Program-made: the position numbers and the translations under genes
Assembly: GCF_950295315.1 (NCBI RefSeq)
Contig: NC_080181.1
Span: 36,175,375 to 36,239,374 of the forward strand
Direction of reading: 5' to 3'
Source: Erinaceus europaeus
Lineage: Eukaryota > Chordata > Mammalia > Eulipotyphla > Erinaceidae
Length of the DNA: 64,000 nucleotides
The notes under the pieces: generated by a model
The model's input: the letters and a program-made list of their open reading frames with translations, nothing else
What the model was told of the DNA's origin: nothing
Database searches by the model: none
Shown here: one piece after another, positions 1-11,339 of the stretch
Layout of the letters: each line of letters opens with the position of its first letter
How positions within the stretch are numbered: position 1 is the stretch's first letter

Positions 1-3000
1 TTTTTTAGATTCTCACACAGGTGCAAGTGGTTTCTTTTGATTGCGCCTATTTTTTTTTGGAGATTCGCACAAAGGTGCTAGTGGTTTGTCTTGATTGCGC
101 CTAGGAATTTTTTTTTTTAGATTCTCACACAGGTGCAAGTGGTTTGTCTTGATTGCGCCTAGGTTTTTTTTTTTTTTTTTGATTCGCACACAGGTGCTAG
201 TGGTTTGTCTTGATTGCGCCCAGGTGTGTCTTCTTTGTAGATTCGCACACAAGTGCAATTGGTCTCTTGATTACGCCTTGGTTTTTTTTTTTTTGTTTTT
301 GTAGATTCGCACACAGGTGCAAGAGGTTAGTCTTGATTGTGCCTATTTTTTTGAAGCTTCGAACACAGGTGCAAGTTGTTTGTCTTGATTGCGCCACGTT
401 TTTTGTAGATTCACACACAGGTGCAATTGGTTGAATTTGATTCCGCCCAGGTGTGTGTTGTTTTTATATTTGCACACAGTTGCAAGTGGTTTCACTTGAA
501 TGTGCCCAGGTGTGTGTTGTTTTAAGATTCCCACACAGGTGCAAGTGGTTTGTGATGATTGCCCCCAGGTGTGTGTTGGTTATAGTTTCGCACACAGGTG
601 CAAGTGGTTTGATTTGATTGTGTCTAGGATTTTATTTATTGTAGATTCGCACACAGGTGCAAGTGGTTTCTTTTGATTGCGCCTATTTTTTTTTGGAGAT
701 TCGCACACAGGTGCAAGTGGTTTCTTTTGATTGCGCCTATTTTTTTTTTTTTGGAGATTCGCACAAAGGTGCTATTGGTTTGTCTTGATTGCGCCTAGGA
801 ATTTTTTTTTTTAGATTCTCACACAGGTGCAAGTGGTTTGTCTTGATTGCACCTAGGTTTTTTTTTTTTTTAGATTCGTACACAGGTGCTAGTGGTTTGT
901 CTTGATTGCGCCCAGGTGTGTCTTCTTTGTAGATTTGCACACAGGTGCAATTGGTTTCTCTTGATCACACCTTGGGTTTTTTTTTTGCAGATTTGTACAC
1001 AGGTGCAAGTGGTTTGTCTTGATTGCGCCTAGGATTTTATTTTTTACATTCTCACACAGGTGCAAGTGGTTTGTCTTGATTGCGCCTAGGTTTTTTTTTC
1101 TTAGATTCGCACACAGGTGCTAGTGGTTTGTCTTGATTGCGCCCAGGTGTGTGTTCTTTGTAGATTCGTACACAGGTGCAATTGGTTTCTCTTGATTACG
1201 CCTTGGTTGTTTTTCTTGAAGATTTGTACACAGGTGCAAGTGGTTTGTCTTGATTGCGCCTAGGATTTTTTTTTTTTAGATTCTCACACAGGTGCAAGTG
1301 GTTTGTCTTGATTGCGCCTAGGATTTTTTTTTTTTTAGATTCTCACACAGGTGCAAGTGGTTTGTCTTGATTGCGCCTAGGTTTTTTTTTTTTTTAGATT
1401 CGCACACAGGTGCTAGTGGTTTGTCTTGATTGCGCCCAGGTGTGTCTTCTTTGTAGATTCGCACACAAGTGCAATTGGTCTCTTGATTACGCCTTGTTTT
1501 TTTTTTTTGTTTGTTTTTGTAGATTCGCACACAGGTGCAAGAGGTTAGTCTTGATTGTGCCTATTTTTTTGAAGCTTCGAACACAGGTGCAAGTTGTTTG
1601 TCTTGATTGCGCCAAGTTTTTTGTAGATTCACACACAGGTGCAATTGGTTGAATTTAATTCCGCCCAGGTGTGTGTTGTTTTTAGATTTGCACACAGTTG
1701 CAAGTGGTTTCACTTGAATGTGCCCAGGTGTGTGTTGTTTTAAGATTCCCACACAGGTGCAAGTGGTTTGTCATGATTGCCCCCAGGTGTGTGTTGGTTA
1801 TAGTTTCGCACACAGGTGCAAGTGGTTTGATTTGATTGTGTCTAGGATTTTATTTATTGTAGATTCGCACACAGGTGCAAGTGGTTTCTTTTGATTGCGC
1901 CTATTTTTTTTTGGAGATTCGCACACAGGTGCAAGTGGTTTCTTTTGATTGCGCCTATTGTTTTTTTTGGAGATTCGCACAAAGGTTCTATTGGTTTGTC
2001 TTGATTGCGCCTAGGAATTTTTTTTTTTAGATTCTCACACAGGTGCAAGTGGTTTGTCTTGATTGCGCCTAGGTTTTTTTTTTTTTTAGATTCGTACACA
2101 GGTGCTAGTGGTTTGTCTTGATTGCGCCCAGGTGTGTCTTCTTTGTAGATTCGCACACAGGTGCAATTGGTTTCTCTTGATCACACCTTGGGTTTTTTTT
2201 TTTGCAGATTTGTACACAGGTGCAAGTGGTTTGTCTTGATTGCGCCTAGAATTTTATTTTTTACATTCTCACACAGGTGCAAGTGGTTTGTCTTGATTGC
2301 GCCTAGGTTTTTTTTTTTTAGATTCGCACACAGGTGCTAGTGGTTTGTCTTGATTGCGCCCAGGTGTGTGTTCTTTGTAGATTCGCACACAGGTGCAATT
2401 GGTTTCTGTTGATTACGCCTTGGTTGTTTTTTTTTTTGAAGATTTGTACACAGGTGCAAGTGGTTTGTCTTGATTGCGCCTAGGATTTTTTTTTTTTTAG
2501 ATTCTCACACAGGTGCAAGTGGTTTGTCTTTATTGCGCCTAGGTTTTTTTTTTTTTTTAGATTCGCACCCAGGTGCTAGTGGTTTGTCTTGATTGCGCCC
2601 AGGTGTGTCTTCTTTGTAGATTCGCACACAATTGCTATTGGTTTCTCTTGATTACGCCTTGGGTTTTTTTTGTTGTTGTTGTAGATTCGCACACAGGTGC
2701 AAGTGGTTTGTCTTGATTGTGCCTAGTTTTTTTTTTTTTTTTGGAGATTCGCACACAGCTGCAAGTGGTTTGTCATGATTGTGCCTACTTTTTTTTTGAA
2801 CCTTCGCACACAGTGGCAAGCGGTATGTCTTGATTGCGCCTAGGTTTTTGTTTTTTGTAGATTCACACACAGGTGCAATTGGTTGATCTTGATTCGGCCC
2901 AGGTGTGTGTTGTTTTTAGATTTGCACACAGTTGCAAGTGGTTTCACTTGAATGTGCCCAGATGTGTGTTGTTTTCAGATTCCCACACAGGTGCAAGTGG

Positions 3001-4073
3001 TTTGTCATGATTGCCCCCAGGTGTGTGTTGTTTATAGTTTCGCACACAGGTTCAAGTAGTTTGATTTGATTGCTCCTAGGATTTTATTTTTTGTAGATTC
3101 GCACATAGGTGCAATTGGTTTGTTTTAATTGCGCCTAGGTTTTTTTTTTGTAGATTCACACACAGGTGCTAGGGTTTGTCTTGATTGTGCCTAGGATTTC
3201 TTTTTTTTGTAGATTCGCACACAGGTGCAAGTGGTTTGTCTGGATTGCGCCTAGGTTTTTTTTTTTTTTTTTAGATTCGGACACAGGTGCAAGTGGTTTG
3301 TCTTGATTGCACCTTGGATTTTTTTTTTTGAAGATTTGTACACAGATGCAAGTGGTTTATCTTGATTGCGTCTAGGAATTTTTTTTTTTTTAGATTCTCA
3401 CACTGGTGCAATGGTTTGTCTTTATTGCGCCTACTTTTTTTTTTTTTAGATTCGCACACAGGTGCAAGTGGTTTGTCTTGATTGCGCCTAGAATTTTTTT
3501 TTTTTTGATTCTCACACAGGTGCAAGTGGTTTGTCTTGATTGCTCCTAGGTTTTTTTTTTTTTTAGATTCGCACACAGGTGCTAGTGGTTTGTCTTGACT
3601 GCGCCCAGGTGTGTCTTCTTTGTAGATTCGCACACAAGTGCAATTGGTTTCTCTTGATTACGCCTTGGTTTTTTTTTGTTGTTGTAGATTCGCACACAGG
3701 TGCAAGAGGTTAGTCTTGACTGTGCCTATTTTTTTTGAAGCTTCGAACACAGGTGCAAGTTGTTTGTCTTGATTGCGCCAAGTTTTTTGTAGATTCACAC
3801 ACAGGTGCAAATGGTTGAATTTGATTCCGCCCAGGTGTGTGTTGTTTTTAGATTTGCACACAGTTGCAAGTGGTTTCACTTGAATGTGCCCAGGTGTGTG
3901 TTGTTTTAAGATTCCCACACAGGTGCAAGTGGTTTGTGATGATTGCCCCCAGGTGTGTGTTGGTTATAGTTTCGCACACAGGTGCAAGTGGTTTGATTTG
4001 ATTGCGTCTAGGATTTTATTTATTGTAGATTCGCACACAGGTGCAAGTGGTTTCTTTTGATTGCGCCTATTTT
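1..4073 (+). repeat. 4.07-kb higher-order repeat, copy 1
   Basis: Every diagnostic monomer in this stretch recurs 4,073-4,076 bp downstream in the same order, including three A-type/D-E-F-G modules and the rare landmark monomer with CAGTGGCAAGCGG at about 2,811. Only scattered single-base and tract-length differences separate it from copy 2; for example TTTGCAGATTTG at 2,200 against TTTCGGAGATTTG at 6,275, and GCACCCAGG at 2,575 against GCACACAGG at 6,648. The window starts inside a unit, so the true unit boundary is unknown. Confidence 0.92.
407..642 (+). repeat. D-E-F-G cassette: ordered run of four 59-bp monomers (type copy)
   Basis: Four diagnostic monomers follow each other with no T tract between the first three. 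D has AGATTCACACACAGG and GGTTGAATTTGATTCCGCC; E has TTGCACACAGTTGC and TTTCACTTGAATGTGCC; F has AGATTCCCACACAGG and ATGATTGCCCCCAGG; G has TATAGTTTCGCACAC and GATTTGATTG, ending TTTATTTATTGT. D starts in the left arm at 407, 1625, 2859, 3791, 4481, 5698, 6933, 7867, 8556, 9604, 10585, 11877, 12925, 13913, 15150, 16083, 16772, 17819, 18760, 19807, 20794, 22030, 22965, 23655, 24644, 25571, 27253, 28424, 29851, 30386, 31576, 32864, 33792, 34843, 35542, 36964, 38388, 39318, 40243, 41292, 42286, 43330, 44320, 46080 and 47202. Copies at 17819 and 24644 lack E. Positions were read by eye and may be off by a base or two. Confidence 0.93.
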
Positions 4074-7000
4074 TTTTTTAGATTCTCACACAGGTGCAAG
4101 TGGTTTCTTTTGATTGCGCCTATTTTTTTTTGGAGATTCGCACAAAGGTGCTAGTGGTTTGTCTTGATTGCGCCTAGGAATTTTTTTTTTTAGATTCTCA
4201 CACAGGTGCAAGTGGTTTGTCTTGATTGCGCCTAGGTTTTTTTTTTTTTTTTTAGATTCGCACACAGGTGCTAGTGGTTTGTCTTGATTGCGCCCAGGTG
4301 TGTCTTCTTTGTAGATTCGCACACAAGTGCAATTGGTCTCTTGATTACGCCTTGGTTTTTTTTTTTTTGTTTTTGTAGATTCGCACACAGGTGCAAGAGG
4401 TTAGTCTTGATTGTGCCTATTTTTTTGAAGCTTCGAACACAGGTGCAAGTTGTTTGTCTTGATTGCGCCACGTTTTTTGTAGATTCACACACAGGTGCAA
4501 TTGGTTGAATTTGATTCCGCCCAGGTGTGTGTTGTTTTTATATTTGCACACAGTTGCAAGTGGTTTCACTTGAATGTGCCCAGGTGTGTGTTGTTTTTAG
4601 ATTCCCACACAGGTGCAAGTGGTTTGTGATGATTGCCCCCAGGTGTGTGTTGGTTATAGTTTCGCACACAGGTGCAAGTGGTTTGATTTGATTGTGTCTA
4701 GGATTTTATTTATTGTAGATTCGCACACAGGTGCAAGTGGTTTCTTTTGATTGCGCCTATTTTTTTTTGGAGATTCGCACACAGGTGCAAGTGGTTTCTT
4801 TTGATTGCGCCTATTTTTTTTTTTTGGAGATTCGCACAAAGGTGCTATTGGTTTGTCTTGATTGCGCCTAGGAATTTTTTTTTTTAGATTCTCACACAGG
4901 TGCAAGTGGTTTGTCTTGATTGCGCCTAGGTTTTTTTTTTTTTTAGATTCGTACACAGGTGCTAGTGGTTTGTCTTGATTGCGCCCAGGTGTGTCTTCTT
5001 TGTAGATTTGCACACAGGTGCAATTGGTTTCTCTTGATCACACCTTGGGTTTTTTTTTTGCAGATTTGTACACAGGTGCAAGTGGTTTGTCTTGATTGCG
5101 CCTAGGATTTTATTTTTTACATTCTCACACAGGTGCAAGTGGTTTGTCTTGATTGCGCCTAGGTTTTTTTTTCTTAGATTCGCACACAGGTGCTAGTGGT
5201 TTGTCTTGATTGCGCCCAGGTGTGTGTTCTTTGTAGATTCGCACACAGGTGCAATTGGTTTCTCTTGATTACGCCTTGGTTGTTTTTCTTGAAGATTTGT
5301 ACACAGGTGCAAGTGGTTTGTCTTGATTGCGCCTAGGATTTTTTTTTTTAGATTCTCACACAGGTGCAAGTGGTTTGTCTTGATTGCGCCTAGGATTTTT
5401 TTTTTTTTAGATTCTCACACAGGTGCAAGTGGTTTGTCTTGATTGCGCCTAGGTTTTTTTTTTTTTTTAGATTCGCACACAGGTGCTAGTGGTTTGTCTT
5501 GATTGCGCCCAGGTGTGTCTTCTTTGTAGATTCGCACACAAGTGCAATTGGTCTCTTGATTACGCCTTGGTTTTTTTTTTTGTTTGTTTTTGTAGATTCG
5601 CACACAGGTGCAAGAGGTTAGTCTTGATTGTGCCTATTTTTTTGAAGCTTCGAACACAGGTGCAAGTTGTTTGTCTTGATTGCGCCAAGTTTTTTGTAGA
5701 TTCACACACAGGTGCAATTGGTTGAATTTAATTCCGCCCAGATGTGTGTTGTTTTTAGATTTGCACACAGTTGCATGTGGTTTCACTTGAATGTGCCCAG
5801 GTGTGTGTTGTTTTAAGATTCCCACACAGGTGCAAGTGGTTTGTGATGATTGCCCCCAGGTGTGTGTTGGTTATAGTTTCGCACACAGGTGCAAGTGGTT
5901 TGATTTGATTGTGTCTAGGATTTTATTTATTGTAGATTCGCACACAGGTGCAAGTGGTTTCTTTTGATTGCGCCTATTTTTTTTTGGAGATTCGCACACA
6001 GGTGCAAGTGGTTTCTTTTGATTGCGCCTATTGTTTTTTTTGGAGATTCGCACAAAGGTTCTATTGGTTTGTCTTGATTGCGCCTAGGAATTTTTTTTTT
6101 TAGATTCTCACACAGGTGCAAGTGGTTTGTCTTGATTGCGCCTAGGTTTTTTTTTTTTTTAGATTCGTACACAGGTGCTAGTGGTTTGTCTTGATTGCGC
6201 CCAGGTGTGTCTTCTTTGTAGATTCGCACACAGGTGCAATTGGTTTCTCTTGATCACACCTTGGGTTTTTTTTTTCGGAGATTTGTACACAGGTGCAAGT
6301 GGTTTGTCTTGATTGCGCCTAGAATTTTATTTTTTACATTCTCACACAGGTGCATGTGGTTTGTCTTGATTGCGCCTAGGTTTTTTTTTTTTAGATTCGC
6401 ACACAGGTGCTAGTGGTTTGTCTTGATTGCGCCCAGGTGTGTGTTCTTTGTAGATTCGCACACAGGTGCAATTGGTTTCTCTTGATTACGCCTTGGTTGT
6501 TTTTTTTTTTGAAGATTTGTACACAGGTGCAAGTGGTTTGTCTTGATTGCGCCTAGGATTTTTTTTTTTTAGATTCTCACACAGGTGCAAGTGGTTTGTC
6601 TTTATTGCGCCTAGGTTTTTTTTTTTTTTTTTAGATTCGCACACAGGTGCTAGTGGTTTGTCTTGATTGCGCCCAGGTGTGTCTTCTTTGTAGATTCGCA
6701 CACAAGTGCAATTGGTTTCTCTTGATTACGCCTTGGGTTTTTTTTGTTGTTGTTGTAGATTCGCACACAGGTGCAAGTGGTTTGTCTTGATTGTGCCTAG
6801 TTTTTTTTTTTTTTTTGGAGATTCGCACACAGCTGCAAGTGGTTTGTCATGATTGTGCCTACTTTTTTTTTGAACCTTCGCACACAGTGGCAAGCGGTAT
6901 GTCTTGATTGCGCCTAGGTTTTTGTTTTTTGTAGATTCACACACAGGTGCAATTGGTTGATCTTGATTCGGCCCAGGTGTGTGTTGTTTTTAGATTTGCA

Positions 7001-8149
7001 CACAGTTGCAAGTGGTTTCACTTGAATGTGCCCAGATGTGTGTTGTTTTCAGATTCCCACACAGGTGCAAGTGGTTTGTCATGATTGCCCCCAGGTGTGT
7101 GTTGTTTATAGTTTCGCACACAGGTTCAAGTAGTTTGATTTGATTGCTCCTAGGATTTTATTTTTTGTAGATTCGCACATAGGTGCAATTGGTTTGTTTT
7201 AATTGCGCCTAGGTTTTTTTTTGTAGATTCACACACAGGTGCTAGGGTTTGTCTTGATTGTGCCTAGGATTTCTTTTTTTTTGTAGATTCGCACACAGGT
7301 GCAAGTGGTTTGTCTGGATTGCGCCTAGGTTTTTTTTTTTTTTTTTAGATTCGGACACAGGTGCAAGTGGTTTGTCTTGATTGCACCTTGGATTTTTTTT
7401 TTGAAGATTTGTACACAGATGCAAGTGGTTTATCTTGATTGCGTCTAGGAATTTTTTTTTTTTTAGATTCTCACACTGGTGCAATGGTTTGTCTTTATTG
7501 CGCCTACTTTTTTTTTTTTTTAGATTCGCACACAGGTGCAAGTGGTTTGTCTTGATTGCGCCTAGGATTTTTTTTTTTTTAGATTCTCACACAGGTGCAA
7601 GTGGTTTGTCTTGATTGCGCCTAGGTTTTTTTTTTTTTTTAGATTCGCACACAGGTGCTAGTGGTTTGTCTTGACTGCGCCCAGGTGTGTCTTCTTTGTA
7701 GATTCGCACACAAGTGCAATTGGTTTCTCTTGATTACGCCTTGGTTTTTTTTTGTTGTTGTAGATTCGCACACAGGTGCAAGAGGTTAGTCTTGACTGTG
7801 CCTATTTTTTTTGAAGCTTCGAACACAGGTGCAAGTTGTTTGTCTTGAATGCGCCAAGTTTTTTGTAGATTCACACACAGGTGCAAATGGTTGAATTTGA
7901 TTCCGCCCAGGTGTGTGTTGTTTTTAGATTTGCACACAGTTGCAAGTGGTTTCACTTGAATGTGCCCAGGTGTGTGTTGTTTTAAGATTCCCACACAGGT
8001 GCAAGTGGTTTGTGATGATTGCCCCCAGGTGTGTGTTGGTTATAGTTTCGCACACAGGTGCAAGTGGTTTGATTTGATTGCGTCTAGGATTTTATTTATT
8101 GTAGATTCGCACACAGGTGCAAGTGGTTTCTTTTGATTGCGCCTATTTT
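4074..8149 (+). repeat. 4.07-kb higher-order repeat, copy 2
   Basis: This is collinear with copy 1 throughout, with an offset growing from 4,073 to 4,076 bp because of T-tract length changes. Private changes include CCCAGATGTG at about 5,738 where copy 1 has CCCAGGTGTG, and a T-for-A at the F monomer start at about 4,598 (TTTTTAGATTCCC). It contains four D-E-F-G cassettes and ends at the T-tract/AGATTCTCAC monomer that also opens copies 1 and 3. Confidence 0.92.
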
Positions 8150-9450
8150 TTTTTTAGATTCTCACACAGGTGCAAGTGGTTTCTTTTGATTGCGCCTATT
8201 TTTTTTTGGAGATTCGCACAAAGGTGCTAGTGGTTTGTCTTGATTTCGCCTAGGAATTTTTTTTTTAGATTCTCACACAGGTGCAAGTGGTTTGTCTTGA
8301 TTGCGCCTAGGTTTTTTTTTTTTTTTTTAGATTCGCACACAGGTGCTAGTGGTTTGTCTTGATTGCGCCCAGGTGTGTCTTCTTTGTAGATTCACACACA
8401 AGTGCAATTGGTCTCTTGATTACGCCTTGGTTTTTTTTTTTTTGTTTTTGTAGATTCGCACACAGGTGCAAGAGGTTAGTCTTGACTGTGCCTATTTTTT
8501 TGAAGCTTCGAACACAGGTGCAAGTTGTTTGTCTTGATTGCGCCACGTTTTTTGTAGATTCACACACAGGTGCAATTGGTTGAATTTGATTCCGCCCAGG
8601 TGTGTGTTGTTTTTAGATTTGCACACAGTTGCAAGTGGTTTCACTTGAATGTGCCCAGGTGTGTGTTGTTTTAAGATTCCCACACAGGTGCAAGTGGTTT
8701 GTGATGATTGCCCCCAGGTGTGTGTTGGTTATAGTTTCGCACACAGGTGCAAGTGGTTTGATTTGATTGTGTCTAGGATTTTATTTATTGTAGATTCGCA
8801 CACAGGTGCAAGTGGTTTATTTTGATTGAGCCTATTTTTTTTTTGGAGATTCGCACACAGGTGCAAGTGGTTTCTTTTGATTGCGCCTATTTTTTTTTTT
8901 TGGAGATTCGCACAAAGGTGCTATTGGTTTGTCTTGATTGCGCCTAGGAATTTTTTTTTTTAGATTCTCACACAGGTGCAAGTGGTTTGTCTTGATTGCG
9001 CCTAGGTTTTTTTTTTTTTTAGATTCGTACACAGGTGCTAGTGGTTTGTCTTGATTGCGCCCAGGTGTGTCTTCTTTGTAGATTCGCACACAGGTGCAAT
9101 TGGTTTCTCTTGATCACACCTTGGGTTTTTTTTTTGCAGATTTGTACACAGGTGCAAGTGGTTTGTCTTGATTGCGCCTAGGATTTTATTTTTTACATTC
9201 TCACACAGGTGCAAGTGGTTTGTCTTGATTGCGCCTAGGTTTTTTTTTTTAGATTCGCACACAGGTGCTAGTGGTTTGTCTTGATTGCGCCCAGGTGTGT
9301 GTTCTTTGTAGATTCGCACACAGGTGCAATTGGTTTCTCTTGATTACGCCTTGGTTGTTTTTCTTGAAGATTTGTACACAGGTGCAAGTGGTTTGTCTTG
9401 ATTGCGCCTAGGATTTTTTTTTTTTAGATTCTCACACAGGTGCAAGTGGT
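8150..9450 (+). repeat. 4.07-kb higher-order repeat, truncated copy 3
   Basis: The sequence follows copies 1 and 2 for about 1.3 kb. It leaves them inside an A-type monomer at about 9,450: GGTTTGTCTTTATTGCGCC here against GGTTTGTCTTGATTGCGCC at the matching place in copy 2 (about 5,375). From there the array continues into a CCTTGG plus GTTGTTGTTG tail that copies 1 and 2 do not have at that point. Unequal exchange between shared monomer bodies would give this partial copy. Confidence 0.85.
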
Positions 9451-11339
9451 TTGTCTTTATTGCGCCTTGGTTTTTTTGTTGTTGTTGTTGTAGATTCGCA
9501 CACAGGTGCTAGTGGTTTGTCTTGATTGTGCCTATTTTTTTTGAAGCTTCGAACACAGGTGCAAGTGGTTTGTCTTGATTGCGCCAAGGTTTTTGTTTTT
9601 TGTAGATTCACACACAGGTGCAATTGGTTGAATTTGATTCTGCCCAGGTGTGTGTTGTTTTCAGATTCCCACACAGGTGCAAGTGGTTTCACTTGAATGT
9701 GCCCAGGTGTGTGTTGTTTTAAGATTCCCACACAGGTGCAAGTGGTTTGTCATGATTGCCCCCAGGTGTGTGTTGGTTATAGTTTCGCACACAGGTGCAA
9801 GTGGTTTGATTTGATTGCGTCTAGGATTTTATTTATTGTAGATTCGCACACAGGTGCAAGTGGTTTCTTTTGATTGCGCCTATTTTTTTTTTTAGATTCT
9901 CACACAGGTGCAAGTGGTTTCTTTTGATTGCGCCTATTGTTTTTTTTTGGAGATTCGCACAAAGGTTCTATTGGTTTGTCTTGATTGCGCCTAGGAATTT
10001 TTTTTTTTTAGATTCTCACACAGGTGCAAGTGGTTTGTCTTGATTGCGCCTAGGTTTTTTTTTTTTTTAGATTCGTACACAGGTGCTAGTGGTTTGTCTT
10101 GATTGCGCCCAGGTGTGTCTTCTTTGTAGATTCGCACACAGGTGCAATTGGTTTCTCTTGATTACGCCTTGGTTGTTTTTTTAGAAGATTTGTACACAGG
10201 TGCAAGTGGTTTGTCTTGATTGCGCCTAGGATTTTTTTTTTTTAGATTCTCACACAGGTGCAAGTGGTTTGTCTTGATTGCGCCTAGGATTTTTTTTTTT
10301 TAGATTCTCACACAGGTGCAAGTGGTTTGTCTTGATTGCGCCTAGGTTTTTTTTTTTTTTAGATTCGCACACAGGTGCTAGTGGTTTGTCTTGATTGCGC
10401 CCAGGTGTGTCTTCTTTGTAGATTCGCACACAAGTGCAATTGGTCTCTTGATTACGCCTTGGTTTTTTTTTTGTTTTTGTAGATTCGCACACAGGTGCAA
10501 GAGGTTAGTCTTGATTGTGCCTATTTTTTTGAAGCTTCGAACACAGGTGCAAGTTGTTTGTCTTGATTGCGCCAAGTTTTTTGTAGATTCACACACAGGT
10601 GCAATTGGTTGAATTTAATTCCGCCCAGGTGTGTGTTGTTTTTAGATTTGCACACAGTTGCAAGTGGTTTCACTTGAATGTGCCCAGGTGTGTGTTGTTT
10701 TAAGATTCCCACACAGGTGCAAGTGGTTTGTCATGATTGCCCCCAGGTGTGTGTTGGTTATAGTTTCGCACACAGGTGCAAGTGGTTTGATTTGATTGTG
10801 TCTAGGATTTTATTTATTGTAGATTCGCACACAGGTGCAAGTGGTTTCTTTTGATTGCGCCTATTTTTTTTTGGAGATTCGCACACAGGTGCAAGTGGTT
10901 TCTTTTGATTGCGCCTATTGTTTTTTTTGGAGATTCGCACAAAGGTTCTATTGGTTTGTCTTGATTGCGCCTAGGAATTTTTTTTTTTAGATTCTCACAC
11001 AGGTGCAAGTGGTTTGTCTTGATTGCGCCTAGGTTTTTTTTTTTTTTAGATTCGTACACAGGTGCTAGTGGTTTGTCTTGATTGCGCCCAGGTGTGTCTT
11101 CTTTGTAGATTCGCACACAGGTGCAATTGGTTTCTCTTGATTACGCCTTGGTTGTTTTTTTAGAAGATTTGTACACAGGTGCAAGTGGTTTGTCTTGATT
11201 GCGCCTAGGATTTTTTTTTTTTAGATTCTCACACAGGTGCAAGTGGTTTGTCTTGATTGCGCCTAGGATTTTTTTTTTTAGATTCTCACACAGGTGCAAG
11301 TGGTTTGTCTTGATTGCGCCTAGGTTTTTTTTTTTTTTA
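9451..11339 (+). repeat. Two tandem units of about 980 bp
   Basis: D-E-F-G cassettes at 9,604 and 10,585 and all following monomers pair at an offset of 979-981 bp, up to about 10,443 and 11,422. The pair shares the uncommon TTTTTTTAGAAGATTTG tail (about 10,180 and 11,159) and the AAAGGTTCTATTGG monomer (9,961 and 10,941). The matched stretch of the second unit runs about 80 bp beyond the end given here, into the next block. The second unit also resembles 1,300-2,156 in the 4.07-kb repeat, so this stretch is a mosaic of older units. Confidence 0.8.

Noticed and set aside
197..434. Peptides with H-T-G and C-x-x-C-like spacing resembling zinc-finger linkers
   Set aside because: The HTG comes from translating CACACAGGTGC in one frame and the cysteines from TGTGTGC in another. 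The regular C2H2 spacing is absent, and the same DNA is equally open in other frames.
9479..9491. GTT microsatellite (also at about 2,670, 6,745, 11,690 and others)
   Set aside because: It is three to five GTT units within the tail of one monomer type, copied with it; not an independent microsatellite locus.
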